DNA of 64,000 bases from Methanocella_A sp963792125 (GTDB taxonomy: Archaea > Halobacteriota > Methanocellia > Methanocellales > Methanocellaceae). The position numbers were made by a program, and so were the translations under genes. The stretch covers positions 98,749 through 162,748 of the forward strand of contig CAWBVA010000003.1 of NCBI GenBank assembly GCA_963792125.1. Reading direction: 5' to 3'. The number at the start of each line of letters is the position of its first letter. Within the stretch, counting starts at the first letter, position 1. Below the pieces are notes generated by a model. The model saw only the letters and a list, made by a program, of their open reading frames with translations. It did no database searches and had not been told where the DNA came from. Positions 18,691 through 28,270 of this stretch are shown one piece after another.

Positions 18691-19083
18691 TTAATCGATC
18701 ATATAGTGCCGGGGAATTGCCCCGGTGATGAAATGGATGCCTGTGAAGGTCTCGTTGATGTTCTTTATGGTGAAATTACCGTTTTCTGATCGTAATATTA
18801 TACGATTCGTCGGATGGCAGGCCTGCCCCCATAGGGACCCGTAAGTAGTATTTGTCAACAGCAGCGTTCCATCGGCAGCGACCAGGAACGTATCCACGAC
18901 CTGTACTTTTTCCACTGAATGCGTGAACTCCAGGGAAACGATGTCACCCGTCGAGACGCCTTTTTCAAAGTACACATGTCCTGCTTTATCACGGACGATC
19001 AAAGACATGCCGCATGGCAGCACAAGAAATAAGATCATCATCGCCACCACGACGATGGCGATGATGACTGTTTTTCTAAACAT
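18691..19083 (-). CDS. DUF1850 protein of the TAXI-TRAP operon
   Basis: This 130-residue protein has one N-terminal membrane segment (about residues 5-25) and an external beta domain with FEKGVSTGDIVSLEFTHSVEK, a pattern of DUF1850 proteins, which are repeatedly found beside TAXI-TRAP transporters. The exact role is unknown, and an accessory part in uptake is inferred from linkage. It lies 14 bases after the solute-binding protein gene, in the same direction, and 254 bases before the permease. Unlike its two neighbours it is fully open, which argues against a simple dead operon. Confidence 0.8.
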   Translation of the reverse strand: MFRKTVIIAIVVVAMMILFLVLPCGMSLIVRDKAGHVYFEKGVSTGDIVSLEFTHSVEKVQVVDTFLVAADGTLLLTNTTYGSLWGQACHPTNRIILRSENGNFTIKNINETFTGIHFITGAIPRHYMID

Positions 19084-19096
19084 GTACAGGTCGGTA

Positions 19097-20108
19097 TTAC
19101 GGCGTCTTTATTCCCTGCTCGTCGAAGTACTTCTTCGCACCGGGGTGCAGGGGGATGGACATGCCGTCCATTGCGCTCGACTTGTCGATCTTCTTGGCTA
19201 CCGCGTGCGTGTAGTTGTAGATCGGGTGGCTGCCGTCGTACATAGCTTTCAACAGGTCGTAGACATCCTGCTCGGGGATGTCCTGGTGGGCTACAAGCAT
19301 GGCCATGATGGTCACGGTCTCCGTGTCCCAGGTAATGCCCTTATAGGTGTTGGCAGGCAGCGTCTGTTTTGCGTAGAACGGCGAGCTGGCAATCAGGGCA
19401 TCTCTCTCAGGGCCCGCAGATGGGTACCAGATAGACATCGTTGGTTACATCGCCAGTTCTGTGATCGCGTTGGTCGGTGCTCCGCCGGTCCAGAAGGCTG
19501 CGTCTACCTGGCCGTTCTTCATCATCTCGGCGGCCTGCGCAACTTGACGCGCCGAGGGTTCGTCACGTCGGATTCGTTGAGGCCGTACGCCTTGAGGATC
19601 TCCAGCGCGTTGAACCAGGAACCGCTGCCACGGTCACCCATGACGACTCTCTTGCCCTTGAGGTCCTTACGCTCTTGATGCCAGTGTTGTTGAGCGTGAA
19701 TGAGCTGGATCGTCTCAGGGTAGAGGCAGGCTACACCCTTGATCATCGTCAGCTTGCCCGACGTGTTGAAGTCTCTCTGGCCGTTCACTGCAGCATATGC
19801 TACATCGTTCTGGATCAGCGCAAAGTCGACGCCCTTGTTCTTCAGTAAATTGCAGTTCGCCACCGATGCGCCTGTGGCTCGACCGATATAGCGTAAGTTA
19901 TTGCTGTCGTTATTCGCCGCCTGCGCGATGCCGCTGCCGATCGGGTAGTACGTTCCGGAGATGCCGCCCGTCGCCATCGTGTACTGCTGTCGGGGACTGT
20001 CTGGTTCCCGGTTGCCGTCGGCGTCGGCGTCGTGCAACCAAGGGTGAACGCTACCATTACCAGCACCGATACGACGATCAGTGCCATCACCATCTTTTCT
20101 GCTTTCAT
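19097..20108 (-). pseudogene. TAXI-family TRAP solute-binding lipoprotein, frameshifted
   Basis: From ATG 20108 the sequence has a signal peptide with lipobox FTLGC (Cys about residue 24), then in another frame YTMATGGISGTYYPIGSGIAQ, the signature of TAXI (TRAP-associated extracytoplasmic immunogenic) proteins. RATGASVANCNLLK and VDFALIQNDVAY follow. A third frame carries the C-terminus (SPFYAKQTLPANTYKGI to KKYFDEQGIKTP). At least three frame changes occur, near 20000, 19680 and 19540-19450. TAXI proteins bind small organic acids or amino acids and feed the fused permease encoded downstream. The divergent LysE gene starts 164 bases away. Confidence 0.8.
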
Positions 20109-20272
20109 CAATATTGAACCTCCCAAATGTCCGGGCAGGATGTGCCCGAAGATAATGTCCAATACTGTACACAGGTTGTACATTATGATAATAAAAGTTT
20201 GCTATGCATACGCATGGATCGCATCATTGCCATGATAAATCTTTTATGATAACAGTGTCCTGTATACCTGTA

Positions 20273-20908
20273 ATGCTCGAGGTACTCATCGCCGCTTTCA
20301 TCGTAGGTATGACTCATGCAGTCCCGCCCGGGCCCATCATGTTCGAGGTCCTGCGACGCGGTGCGGCCGAAGGCCTGATACCTGCACTGAAGGTCGACGC
20401 AGGCGCGGTCGTTGCAGATGCAGTATTTTTTATCCTGATCGTCGTCGGGCTGACGCAAGTGATCAATAATCAATATGGTCGGCTTGCCCTCTGGCTCGGC
20501 GGAAGCGGGCTCCTCATGTTCCTGGGTATCCGCGGCATCTACAAGTCAATGGCTGTCAGGAAAAAAATGGCAGAGGCAGCCGCAACAGAGAGTACACGTA
20601 AGGATATGCCTCCCTTTCTGACCGGCTTCCTGATTTGCATCACCAGCCCCTTCGCGATCATCTGGTGGACCAGCATATTCGCAGGCTCCATGACGCTCTT
20701 CAACACGGATACCATTACGATGGCACTGGTCTTCGCCGGGATAGCGATCGCCTGTCTCGCCTGGTATGCTCTCGTCGGCCTGTCAGGCAAGCTCAGCCGG
20801 ACGTTGTTCAGCCCGGGTATCACGCAGGCGCTCTCACTGATCTGTTCGGCAATGATGATCATCTTCTCGCTGCTGTTGCTGTACCGGGGCTATGTATCGT
20901 TTTTATAG
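20273..20908 (+). CDS. LysE/RhtB-family amino-acid exporter
   Basis: This roughly 211-residue membrane protein has six hydrophobic segments. The N-terminus MLEVLIAAFIVGMTHAVPPGPIMFEVLRRG carries the family's conserved PGP motif (about residues 18-20), and ITSPFAIIWWTSIFAG lies in the central half. LysE-type proteins export amino acids or related metabolites. The start was set at ATG 20273. An in-frame ATG at 20246 would add nine residues without family similarity. The gene is divergent from the TAXI operon and shares a 160-base intergenic region with it. Confidence 0.85.
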   Translation: MLEVLIAAFIVGMTHAVPPGPIMFEVLRRGAAEGLIPALKVDAGAVVADAVFFILIVVGLTQVINNQYGRLALWLGGSGLLMFLGIRGIYKSMAVRKKMAEAAATESTRKDMPPFLTGFLICITSPFAIIWWTSIFAGSMTLFNTDTITMALVFAGIAIACLAWYALVGLSGKLSRTLFSPGITQALSLICSAMMIIFSLLLLYRGYVSFL

Positions 20909-21054
20909 CCATATAAATTCAGACTAAGATTATTTATTATCACATTATCAGTAGCATCGTTATAACTTTACATATTTTAAATTTCAAAATATGTAGAATA
21001 AATACATAAACAATTAAACTATATGGTAAGATTACAAAGCATTGGGGCATCATC

Positions 21055-21201
21055 ATGGTTGAGGAAATCACCGCCGGGGAAAATCGGGAAAAAGAGACGA
21101 TCACTTCGACCGTCTTTTGTGTAAACACGAACTGTGCTTACGTCTACGAGCTGCTTCACGGGGACATCGTAAAAGAGAAAAAGATATCCGTCAAAGTATG
21201 A
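21055..21201 (+). CDS. Small hypothetical protein (48 residues, two cysteines)
   Basis: A short frame with an ATG behind a GGGGC-like site encodes an acidic N-terminus (MVEEITAGENREKE), a central TVFCVNTNCAYVYELLHGD with two Cys four residues apart, and a Lys-rich end (EKKISVKV). Codon choice resembles neighbouring genes. A TATA-like ACTATATGG lies about 37 bases upstream. The spacing C-x4-C and the size suggest a possible metal- or nucleic-acid-binding mini-protein, but I do not recognise a family. Confidence 0.5.
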   Translation: MVEEITAGENREKETITSTVFCVNTNCAYVYELLHGDIVKEKKISVKV

Positions 21202-21366
21202 TCGCTGGCAGTACGCCATAAAAACGTTCTTTTTGATTGCATCCTGTTTTTAATGAGCCCTTGCACCCCGGTTTCTATGGAGCAACCTATTTATAAAATT
21301 CGTCCTGTACACTATGTAGCTCGAAACATATTTAGCCAAACATTACGTTAATAATTGGAGATAAGT

Positions 21367-22692
21367 ATGGAGATCAAGCGCAAGCAGACTGTTGTATTGA
21401 TCAGCGCCATCTTCATTTTCACGCTTGGCTTCGGCATCATTATCCCGATCATCCCGTTCTACGCAAAGAATGCCGGAGCTGACGCCTTCGTGCTGGGCTT
21501 GCTCCTGGCCACCTTCTCGTTCCTGCAGTTCTTCTGCGGCCCGTTCTGGGGCCGGATTTCCGACCACATCGGCCGTAAGCCCGTAGTGCTTATCGGCCTG
21601 CTGGGATTCACTATCGCGTTTGTCATGCTGGGACTCTCCAACAACCTGGCCTGGGTGTTCGTGGCAGAGATTATCGGCGGCGCATTATCGGCAGGCATAC
21701 AGCCTGCGGCTATGGCGTTCATCGCCGACATAACGAAACCGGAAGAGCGAGGGGGCATGATGGGCGCAATGGGCGCTGCCTCCGGCATCGGGCTGATCTC
21801 CGGCCCGTTCATCTCCAGCATCCTGTCGCCGTTCGGCCTGGCAGTCCCGTTCTATGTGGCAGCGGCGATGTCCTTCTTTACCCTGCTGGCGGTGAACATC
21901 CTGATATCCGAATCGGTCACCACGGAACGGCGGCTGAGCTTTAACGATATTCTGCTGCCAGTGTTCGTGGCAAAAATGGTCGTCGATACGTTCCGGCACA
22001 TGTTCCTGGCCCTCCGCACCTCCGTAGGCATATACCTGGTCGCCACCCTGGTGATCAGTCTTGCCATCGCGGGCTTCGAGGGGACCTTCGCTTATTATAT
22101 CATGGACATGTTCAGCCTTACGGACGTAGCCACCCCTGTAAGCCTGTTCGGAATTTCTGTATCCCTGACCGGCCCGATTGTGACCGGCATAGCTTTCGCA
22201 CTCATGGGCGTAATCATGGTCATCTGCCAGGGCATAATGGTCGGCCCGATGATCAAATGGCTCGGGGAAGAAATCGTTATCCTCAGCGGCCTGCTCATCT
22301 CGGCGGTCGGCCTCATACTCATGCTGGCGACACAGTATCGCCCCGTAACTACATTCGTCGGCCACGACCTCGGGCTGCTCATTGCAAGCATCGGCGTGGT
22401 CAGCATCGGCAGCGGCCTGGTATTCCCGGGCCTCAACACAATTATCTCCCGGCGTACCGACGAGCGAAATCAGGGTATCATCATGGGCATCATGTCGTCC
22501 TATGGCAACTTCGGGCGGATCATCGGCCCTCCTGTGGCCGGGTATACATACGTAATCAACATTGCAGTGCCATACATGATCTCTGCCGTCATCCTCGGGG
22601 CCACCTCTGTTGGCATATTCATACTTGCGATGCACTCTCAAAAAAAAGATCAGGTAAAAGTCGCCCCTGAAGCGGTAATAAATAGACGATAG
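21367..22692 (+). CDS. Major facilitator superfamily transporter (drug efflux-like)
   Basis: This 441-residue protein has about 12 membrane segments. MFS motif A is seen as WGRISDHIGRKP (about residues 63-74). Motif C-like GIGLISGPFISS follows in segment 5, and the second half repeats the pattern (SYGNFGRIIGPPVAGY). The arrangement resembles TetA/Bmr-type multidrug exporters driven by proton exchange; the substrate is unknown. The start is ATG 21367, with GGAG 6 bases upstream (21357-21360). The TTG at 21355 is in frame but overlaps that site. The gene stands alone and faces the pentapeptide-repeat gene. Confidence 0.88.
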   Translation: MEIKRKQTVVLISAIFIFTLGFGIIIPIIPFYAKNAGADAFVLGLLLATFSFLQFFCGPFWGRISDHIGRKPVVLIGLLGFTIAFVMLGLSNNLAWVFVAEIIGGALSAGIQPAAMAFIADITKPEERGGMMGAMGAASGIGLISGPFISSILSPFGLAVPFYVAAAMSFFTLLAVNILISESVTTERRLSFNDILLPVFVAKMVVDTFRHMFLALRTSVGIYLVATLVISLAIAGFEGTFAYYIMDMFSLTDVATPVSLFGISVSLTGPIVTGIAFALMGVIMVICQGIMVGPMIKWLGEEIVILSGLLISAVGLILMLATQYRPVTTFVGHDLGLLIASIGVVSIGSGLVFPGLNTIISRRTDERNQGIIMGIMSSYGNFGRIIGPPVAGYTYVINIAVPYMISAVILGATSVGIFILAMHSQKKDQVKVAPEAVINRR

Positions 22693-22743
22693 AAACCCTC
22701 GTATCGAAGAGCCATTCTTAGTGTTTTCAGTACATTTGCGACC

Positions 22744-23415
22744 CTAAATCTTTTTCACGTCGATAGCCCTGGCGCCTTTTAGCAGGTCGACGTTCAGGTC
22801 GGTCTTCGTGTCCATCAGGACCATGCCTTCGGTCTCGCAGCTTTCTATGGTCGTATCGTAGATGAGCGCATGCTTGAACGTCGCTCTGTCCAGGCGCGAG
22901 TCCATCAGCTTGCACTTGATCAGCGCAGTCCGATCTGCGCTGATGTTCTGCAGGTTGGTCGTATAGAACTCAACATCGCTGAAGAACGCACCGGATATGT
23001 CAGATCCGAGGAAATTGCTCTTGGTCACGAACGAGTCCGTCATCTTAGAATTCGACAGCTTGCACAGGTGCATGTCACTGTTGTCGATTCTTACCTTATA
23101 GATGATCGTCTCGCCCAGGTCTGACTGCGACAGGTTGGAGCCGTCGAACAGGCAGTTCATGAGCTTAGCTTTCTTCATGATAGCCCGGGTAACATCGGAG
23201 TTCCTGAAACTGCAGTTGATAAGCTCGCAGTCGTACAGGTTGAGGCCGTCAAGCTGCGCGCCATCGAAATTGACGTTAATCAGCTGCATCCCGTGGAAGT
23301 CGGCTTTGCTGAAGTCGACGCCGGAAAACTCTTTGTTACGAAGGCCGGACGAAAAGTTGGCTTCCCTGAGCTCCATTAAATAGCGGGTGTGTTTAAACAG
23401 CGCGTCTCCGGTCAT
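22744..23415 (-). CDS. Pentapeptide-repeat protein
   Basis: This 223-residue protein is built almost wholly of five-residue repeats of the A(D/N)LXX kind: VDFSKADFHGMQLINVNFDG, NLSQSDLGE, SNFLGSDISG, RLDRATFKH and so on, from about residue 28 to 205. These fold into a right-handed quadrilateral beta helix. Some relatives mimic DNA or protect gyrase; most have unknown roles. There is no signal peptide, so it should be cytoplasmic. The ATG at 23415 is clear. A 1-kb AT-rich non-coding stretch lies upstream, so its promoter is probably within it. Confidence 0.88.
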   Translation of the reverse strand: MTGDALFKHTRYLMELREANFSSGLRNKEFSGVDFSKADFHGMQLINVNFDGAQLDGLNLYDCELINCSFRNSDVTRAIMKKAKLMNCLFDGSNLSQSDLGETIIYKVRIDNSDMHLCKLSNSKMTDSFVTKSNFLGSDISGAFFSDVEFYTTNLQNISADRTALIKCKLMDSRLDRATFKHALIYDTTIESCETEGMVLMDTKTDLNVDLLKGARAIDVKKI

Positions 23416-23876
23416 GGCAGGTCACGGACAGTATGTTACATATCAAGCTGAAGGTATAAAAGCATATACTTTTTCACGACAGGTCAGGCGTAAGAGGCGA
23501 TTTGTCTGACAAGCCATTGCTGTTGGATATACGCTGGTTATTATTAGTGTCCCTTCGAATAAAAAATAAGCTTAAAGGCTACTTTTTTCAATATTGGTCA
23601 GACAATTATCTGTAAAAATGCATATTCGGGGTTTCTCCGGGATAAAGATCACTGTCAATTTTCAAGGAGCACTTATTTACATATATATGTAATAATAATG
23701 GCATAATATATTATTAATAGATATAAAAGTAGTGAATTATAGATAATATATTGTATATAATGTATAATCATTTATACATCGTATTATTATATATTCAATA
23801 AATAACGTATATTTTTATAATATTACTTGTAACACAAATAACCTACATTATTGATTAATAACACATAGTTTTTGTT

Positions 23877-23986
23877 ATACAATATATTGTATATGTTATT
23901 TTGGTGGTTATTGAAAAACTGCAACATTTATTTCCATAATATTGTAATAATATGGCCCTTGGAAATGCATTGAAACCTTTTGTCCG
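23877..23986. repeat. AT-rich direct repeat, copy A
   Basis: It begins with the perfect 16-base palindrome ATACAATATATTGTAT (23877-23892), then ATGTTATTT, a TTGAAAAA box, TTATTTCC..GTAATAATAT and a CCTTTTGTCC end. Copy B at 24147 has the same order of elements. Confidence 0.6.
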
Positions 23987-24146
23987 GAGAGACTGGAAAA
24001 ATACAAAATATTGATATTAACAATTTTTTATATTATGTGATATAATTTGTTGTAGGAAATACATTAGTAATATAATCTATATATTTATAATTAGTAATGT
24101 CTCATGTATTACCTATATATTTCATCTACACATAGCATTACTAAGT

Positions 24147-24256
24147 ATACAACATATTGTATATGTTATTTAATGGATTTGAAAAATACTATCATACTTA
24201 TTTACGTACATTCGTAATAATATAAGCCTTGAAAATATGGTGCGACCATTTGTTCC
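24147..24256. repeat. AT-rich direct repeat, copy B
   Basis: It begins ATACAACATATTGTAT (one position off a perfect palindrome), then ATGTTATTT, TTGAAAAA, TTATTTAC..GTAATAATAT, AGCCTTGAAAAT and CCATTTGTTCC, matching copy A element by element. Confidence 0.6.
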
Positions 24257-24271
24257 TGTCAATAGTTACTA

Positions 24272-24297
24272 TGTCGCAAAATGCTTATTTTGCGACA
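24272..24297. repeat. Perfect 11-base-pair hairpin
   Basis: TGTCGCAAAAT and its exact inverse ATTTTGCGACA flank a GCTT loop. No T-run follows on the plus strand. It could be an RNA hairpin or a dyad binding site. Confidence 0.6.
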
Positions 24298-24498
24298 GAA
24301 ACAGGTTGTTTTACGAGAGATTAATTATCATTTGATTACTGGCCACAGACAATGGTTATCAATATTACCAGTGATTGACTTTCACGCGGACTTTAGCCCG
24401 GGCTTTTGCTACATGATTCGTCCGTAATGCACATTTAGCGCATTATACTTATATTAAATTTATAGCTATACGGCCATTTATTGTCATGGGGTGGAACA

Positions 24499-25387
24499 TT
24501 GGATTCCGGCAAATTGCCTTTTTACCGTAACACTGACGGGTCTATCTTTCTGGGACTTCTCATCGTGGCCGCTGTGATAATACTGATAGTAAGCCTGATA
24601 GGGGTAGTAGTATTTCTATCATTCACAGGCCATGACCTGAAAAGCCCGGTATCATTCAATTTCTTAAAATCGCACAAGGACAAGATCGCAGTCATATACA
24701 TCCAGGGCCAGATGGTGGCAGACAAGAGCGCTGATAACGAGAAGGCTGCCTGCTCCAGCGACATAGTGAAATATCTTCGCAAAGCCACAGATGATCCTGA
24801 CACTAAAGCGATCGTTCTCAGAGTCAACTCTCCGGGTGGCACACCTGTGGCTGCCGAAGAGATCATCTCACAGATCAACAAGACCAGGAAATCCAAGCCG
24901 GTAGTCGTTTCCATGGGCGACATGGCCACATCAGCAGCATATTTCGTGTCCTCCGCCACAGATAAAATTGTCGCGGCACCTGATACGTTCACAGGGAGCA
25001 TCGGTGTCATCTGGGTATTCAAGAACCGGTCGAAATATTATAACGACGAGGGCATCAACTATTACGTGGCCAAGTCCGGCAATTTCAAGGACCTGGGGTC
25101 CGACTGGCGGGGACTTTCAGGCGACGAGAAGGACTATGTCCAGAGCATCATCAACGAGAGCTACAACCGGTTCGTCGGCTCTGTGGCCCACGGACGTAAC
25201 CTGTCCGTCGACTACGTGCGTGAAATTGCGGATGGCCGGATTTATACAGGCACACGTGCAAAGGAGATGGGCCTGGTCGATGAGATCGGCGGCCTCTATG
25301 ACGCCATAGCAGTGGCCGGAAAGCTGGCCGGGCGTCAAAGGCAAGCCGCAGATCTTATACATGAACGAGCCGTCGGCAAAAGACTGA
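24499..25387 (+). CDS. sppA: Signal peptide peptidase SppA (S49 family), one frameshift near the end
   Basis: A membrane-anchored serine protease that degrades cleaved signal peptides. One N-terminal membrane helix is followed by VIYIQGQM, LRVNSPGG, SMGDMATSAAYFVSSA with the nucleophile Ser about residue 145, TGSIGVIW, and SGNFKDLGSDWRGLS with the catalytic Lys about 197. ADGRIYTGTRAKEMGLVDEIGG is typical of the family. The start is set at TTG 24499, behind GGGTGG. At about 25331 the frame shifts. Removing one G from GGG gives AGVKGKPQILYMNEPSAKD and a stop at 25385-25387, just 7 bases before the Clp1 gene; otherwise the frame runs into that gene. Confidence 0.88.
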
Positions 25388-25394
25388 TTCGATC

Positions 25395-26396
25395 ATGTCT
25401 GAAAAAAGATTCCTCGACCGACTGCTCGATATCGTATCGTCTCATAAGCGTATCATGGTCGTGGGACGCGTGGACACAGGCAAGTCCACGCTCATAAAAA
25501 ACCTTGCGGACAACATGGACACTTATGTCCTGGACGCGGACATAGGCCAGAACGATATCGGCCCGCCATCAGTAGTTTCGCTTGGAGAGCGGATCGACGG
25601 GCGATATAGGGCAATCGACGGCTATTTTTGCGGGTCAACATCGCCCTCCAGGCACTTTTTACAGATCATTGCAGGCGTATCCCGGTTGATACAATCGTGT
25701 GGGAAACGCAAGGTCCTGATTAACACAATGGGACTGGCGACAGGAGAGATCGGCAGAGCACTAATAACCGAGAAGATCAACGCCATAAGACCCGACCTAA
25801 TCATCGGTCTCGAGACTGTGAACGAGCTCAAGTACCTGTATGCTTTTGCTCATACTGGCAGCGAAGTCGTTATGTTCCGGCCACATCCGATGGTTACGTC
25901 CCGGAGCAGAACACAACGTACAGAAAGCAGAAAAGCTGCATTTCGCTCGCATTTCGAAAGTGCCTGTATCAAAACACACAGGCTGGACGAAATAGGTGTC
26001 GAGCGACTGTTGCTGAATAACGGTACCCTGGCAGATCTCGATAGATTACAGACAATTGACCAGGCAATAGTGCACGCGGAAACCCTGGGGGATGAAGCGC
26101 TGGTCGTTTGTAGCGGCCGGCTGGACGCGCCAGACAAGATCGCCGATTATCTGCATGTGGATACTATCCATGCGTTCAGGTCATCTGATTTCAGAGGTGC
26201 ATTGATCGGTCTGCTGGGAGCCAGCGGCAAATTGCTGGCACTGGGGATCATCGATTCCGTCGATTTCCGGACACGTACGGTGAACGTGTTTTCAACTGCC
26301 GGCAGGTTCAGTGCCATGCAGTTCGGCTCCATGAAACTGGACAGGACTGATTTTAACAATGTCGGAGCATTCGGTCCGGAAACCCTGCGCCCATAA
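25395..26396 (+). CDS. Polynucleotide 5'-hydroxyl kinase, Clp1/Grc3 family
   Basis: This 333-residue protein carries a P-loop GRVDTGKST (residues 24-32) and DADIGQNDIGPPS, the Clp1/Grc3 signature that binds nucleotide and RNA. INTMGLATGEIGR follows, with a C-terminal beta domain. Archaeal Clp1 homologues phosphorylate 5'-OH ends of RNA or DNA, acting in RNA repair or processing such as tRNA intron handling. The ATG at 25395 lies 7 bases after the restored SppA stop, so the two are likely cotranscribed. PyrF follows 39 bases later. The kinase residues I can see are intact. Confidence 0.85.
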   Translation: MSEKRFLDRLLDIVSSHKRIMVVGRVDTGKSTLIKNLADNMDTYVLDADIGQNDIGPPSVVSLGERIDGRYRAIDGYFCGSTSPSRHFLQIIAGVSRLIQSCGKRKVLINTMGLATGEIGRALITEKINAIRPDLIIGLETVNELKYLYAFAHTGSEVVMFRPHPMVTSRSRTQRTESRKAAFRSHFESACIKTHRLDEIGVERLLLNNGTLADLDRLQTIDQAIVHAETLGDEALVVCSGRLDAPDKIADYLHVDTIHAFRSSDFRGALIGLLGASGKLLALGIIDSVDFRTRTVNVFSTAGRFSAMQFGSMKLDRTDFNNVGAFGPETLRP

Positions 26397-26435
26397 CCAT
26401 TAAGTATTCCGCGGCATAGTTATCCGTGAGCACCT

Positions 26436-27086
26436 ATGGCGATCACCCCTGAATCAAGGCTTATCCTGGCGCTTGACGTCACCGATCGAAAAGAGGCATT
26501 ACACATCGTCCTGTCGCTTGGCGATATGGTCGATGCGGTGAAAGTGAATTACCCGCTGGTACTCTCCTGCGGACTGGGTATCATAGGCGAGATTAAAAAA
26601 CACTCTAACGTGATTGCCGACTTCAAGGTGGCCGATATCCCGAACACAAACCGGCTGATCTGCGAAGAGACTTTCAAGGCGGGTGCGGACGCGATCATCT
26701 GCCAGGGCTTTCCCGGGCGGGACAGCGTCGAGGCCTGCGTGGAGGTCGCCCGTAAGCACGATAAAGAGACATTTGTAGTGACAGAGATGAGTCACCCCGG
26801 CGCGCTGGACTTTCTCCAGCCATGTGCCATGGAGCTGGTCGACATGGCTAAAAAGGCTGGCGCTTCGGGCATCATTGCGCCTGCTACCCGGCCGGAACGG
26901 CTCTCGTTGATACGCAAGAGAGCAGGCGATATGAAAATCATTTCCCCGGGCGTGGGCGCACAGGGCGGAGACGCTGCTGCCGCCATTAAAGCAGGCGCGG
27001 ACTTCGTAATAGTGGGAAGAAGCATATATAATGCAAAAGACCCATATCAGGCTGCAATAGACTTCGCAGAGCAGCTCCGCCGATGA
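26436..27086 (+). CDS. pyrF: Orotidine 5'-phosphate decarboxylase
   Basis: This 216-residue enzyme performs the last step of UMP synthesis. Conserved pieces are LILALDVTDR, VKVNYPL, the catalytic tetrad strand IADFKVADIPNTN (Asp-Lys-Asp), SHPGALDF, SPGVGAQGGD and VGRSIYNAKDP at the phosphate-binding loop. Length matches archaeal PyrF. The ATG at 26436 is supported by the N-terminal strand position. It is downstream of the Clp1 gene in the same direction, followed by a convergent small membrane-protein gene. Confidence 0.95.
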   Translation: MAITPESRLILALDVTDRKEALHIVLSLGDMVDAVKVNYPLVLSCGLGIIGEIKKHSNVIADFKVADIPNTNRLICEETFKAGADAIICQGFPGRDSVEACVEVARKHDKETFVVTEMSHPGALDFLQPCAMELVDMAKKAGASGIIAPATRPERLSLIRKRAGDMKIISPGVGAQGGDAAAAIKAGADFVIVGRSIYNAKDPYQAAIDFAEQLRR

Positions 27087-27189
27087 TGACAGAAGTCGCT
27101 GAATTGTGATGAACCCTATGAGTCCTGAGGCTGAGCTGGCATTCGCATGGGTACAGGTTTTACATCAATAAGATCTGTTTGCGTATGTT

Positions 27190-27483
27190 TTATTGCCAGT
27201 ATTTTAGCATGATCATGAATGTAATGACTGCAATGCCCGAAACGATCAGGGCCCCGTCGATCAACGGCCGCTGTTTCCGTTTCAGGTTGTACTTCGGCTT
27301 GAACAGTTCAAGCCTGGCCGTCAGCCCGGCAAAGACTACCAGCGCAAGCATCGTAGGCATGTCGAGGGTCGCCTGGACGGCCTGGACAGTCGCTGCATCA
27401 ACGATGTTTCTGCCACCGAGCTCGAGCACCAGGATCGATGCCGAGACATAGAAGATCAGCATGATGCCTGATACGCTTTTCAC
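27190..27483 (-). CDS. Small membrane protein, unknown
   Basis: This 97-residue protein has three predicted membrane segments (about residues 6-25, 42-60 and 74-93), separated by a loop with LELFKPKYNLKRKQRP. The basic stretch probably faces the cytoplasm. The start is GTG 27483. I do not recognise a family, and the neighbours (pyrF convergent, a secreted hypothetical protein divergent) give no clue. Codon use is normal for the region. Confidence 0.6.
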   Translation of the reverse strand: MKSVSGIMLIFYVSASILVLELGGRNIVDAATVQAVQATLDMPTMLALVVFAGLTARLELFKPKYNLKRKQRPLIDGALIVSGIAVITFMIMLKYWQ

Positions 27484-27682
27484 CAGCTCGAGATTGCGCC
27501 GGCTAATATATATAAAATCACCATTATATTATATGCGCTTCAGGTTAAAAAGTTTACTGTTGCAGCCCCTGCACTGCTGCCAGGACAGAGATGTCGAATA
27601 CGGCGCCGGAAAGTTGCTACTCCGGCATTAACGTCGAATAGATATATTGGCATTAATTCCCGATAATCGTCAGGTGGGAACG

Positions 27683-28270
27683 TTGGATAGCAGGTGGCGT
27701 GCTTTAGCGATTATTGTCCTGATCGTGGCAATCTTTTCGATTATTGGCCTGTGTGTACATGCCGCGACGGACCAGAAATCAACGTCTGCGAGTACCTCAA
27801 CCGGGGGCGTGGTCTTCCTTGAGCACAACCTGATCGCTAATGGTACCGTAGTTAATGGTACTGTACCGTTCAGGTCGGTCAATTTCCCCAGCTACTGGTT
27901 CAACGAAAATACACGGCAGCTGAACGGCGATGTCAGCTTCGCGCTGGATGATTCGCTGTCCATGATCTTCGGGGATATACTGACACTGAAGGGGAACTTC
28001 GGCGCAGGCACGGGCAACAAGCTTTACGGCATTTATTCGCTGCCTGCGAAAGCCGACCAGGCGACTATATACTATGCCGATACGTACGGCGCTGTCGGCT
28101 TATATGTAAACAACAGGACTGTGTACCTGCGGCCGGACCAGACTTACGGCTACAACGAAACTGAAACGCTGAAAGACGGCAGTGGCACAGTACGCGTTGC
28201 CTACCAGCACCTGTATACCAACCATGGGCTGATAGACAGGAATGCTATCCAGGCCCGGATGGTAGTATAA
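27683..28270 (+). CDS. Exported or membrane-anchored hypothetical protein
   Basis: From TTG 27683 (behind AGGTGGG) this 195-residue protein has one N-terminal hydrophobic segment (about residues 7-27), a Ser/Thr-rich linker (TSASTSTGG) and an outer domain rich in beta strands and Asn-x-Ser/Thr sites. The middle has SFALDDSLSMIFGDILTLKG and ends with VRVAYQHLYTNHG. It is probably displayed on the cell surface. No known domain is recognised. Its start codon could also be TTG 27647, but that has no ribosome site. Confidence 0.6.
   Translation: MDSRWRALAIIVLIVAIFSIIGLCVHAATDQKSTSASTSTGGVVFLEHNLIANGTVVNGTVPFRSVNFPSYWFNENTRQLNGDVSFALDDSLSMIFGDILTLKGNFGAGTGNKLYGIYSLPAKADQATIYYADTYGAVGLYVNNRTVYLRPDQTYGYNETETLKDGSGTVRVAYQHLYTNHGLIDRNAIQARMVV

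Larger units (their letters stand above)
23416..24498. other. 1.1-kb AT-rich non-coding region with palindromes and direct repeats
   Basis: No coding frame is seen on either strand. From about 23650 to 24260 the sequence is far more AT-rich than the rest of the window. It holds two roughly 110-base related copies, palindromes and a strong hairpin (separate entries), plus three versions of a TTAC-N8-GTAA element, near 23675, 23930 and 24202. TATA-like boxes for SppA lie at 24440-24475. Origin, regulator-binding or RNA functions are all possible; no Orc1/Cdc6 gene is nearby. Confidence 0.7.
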
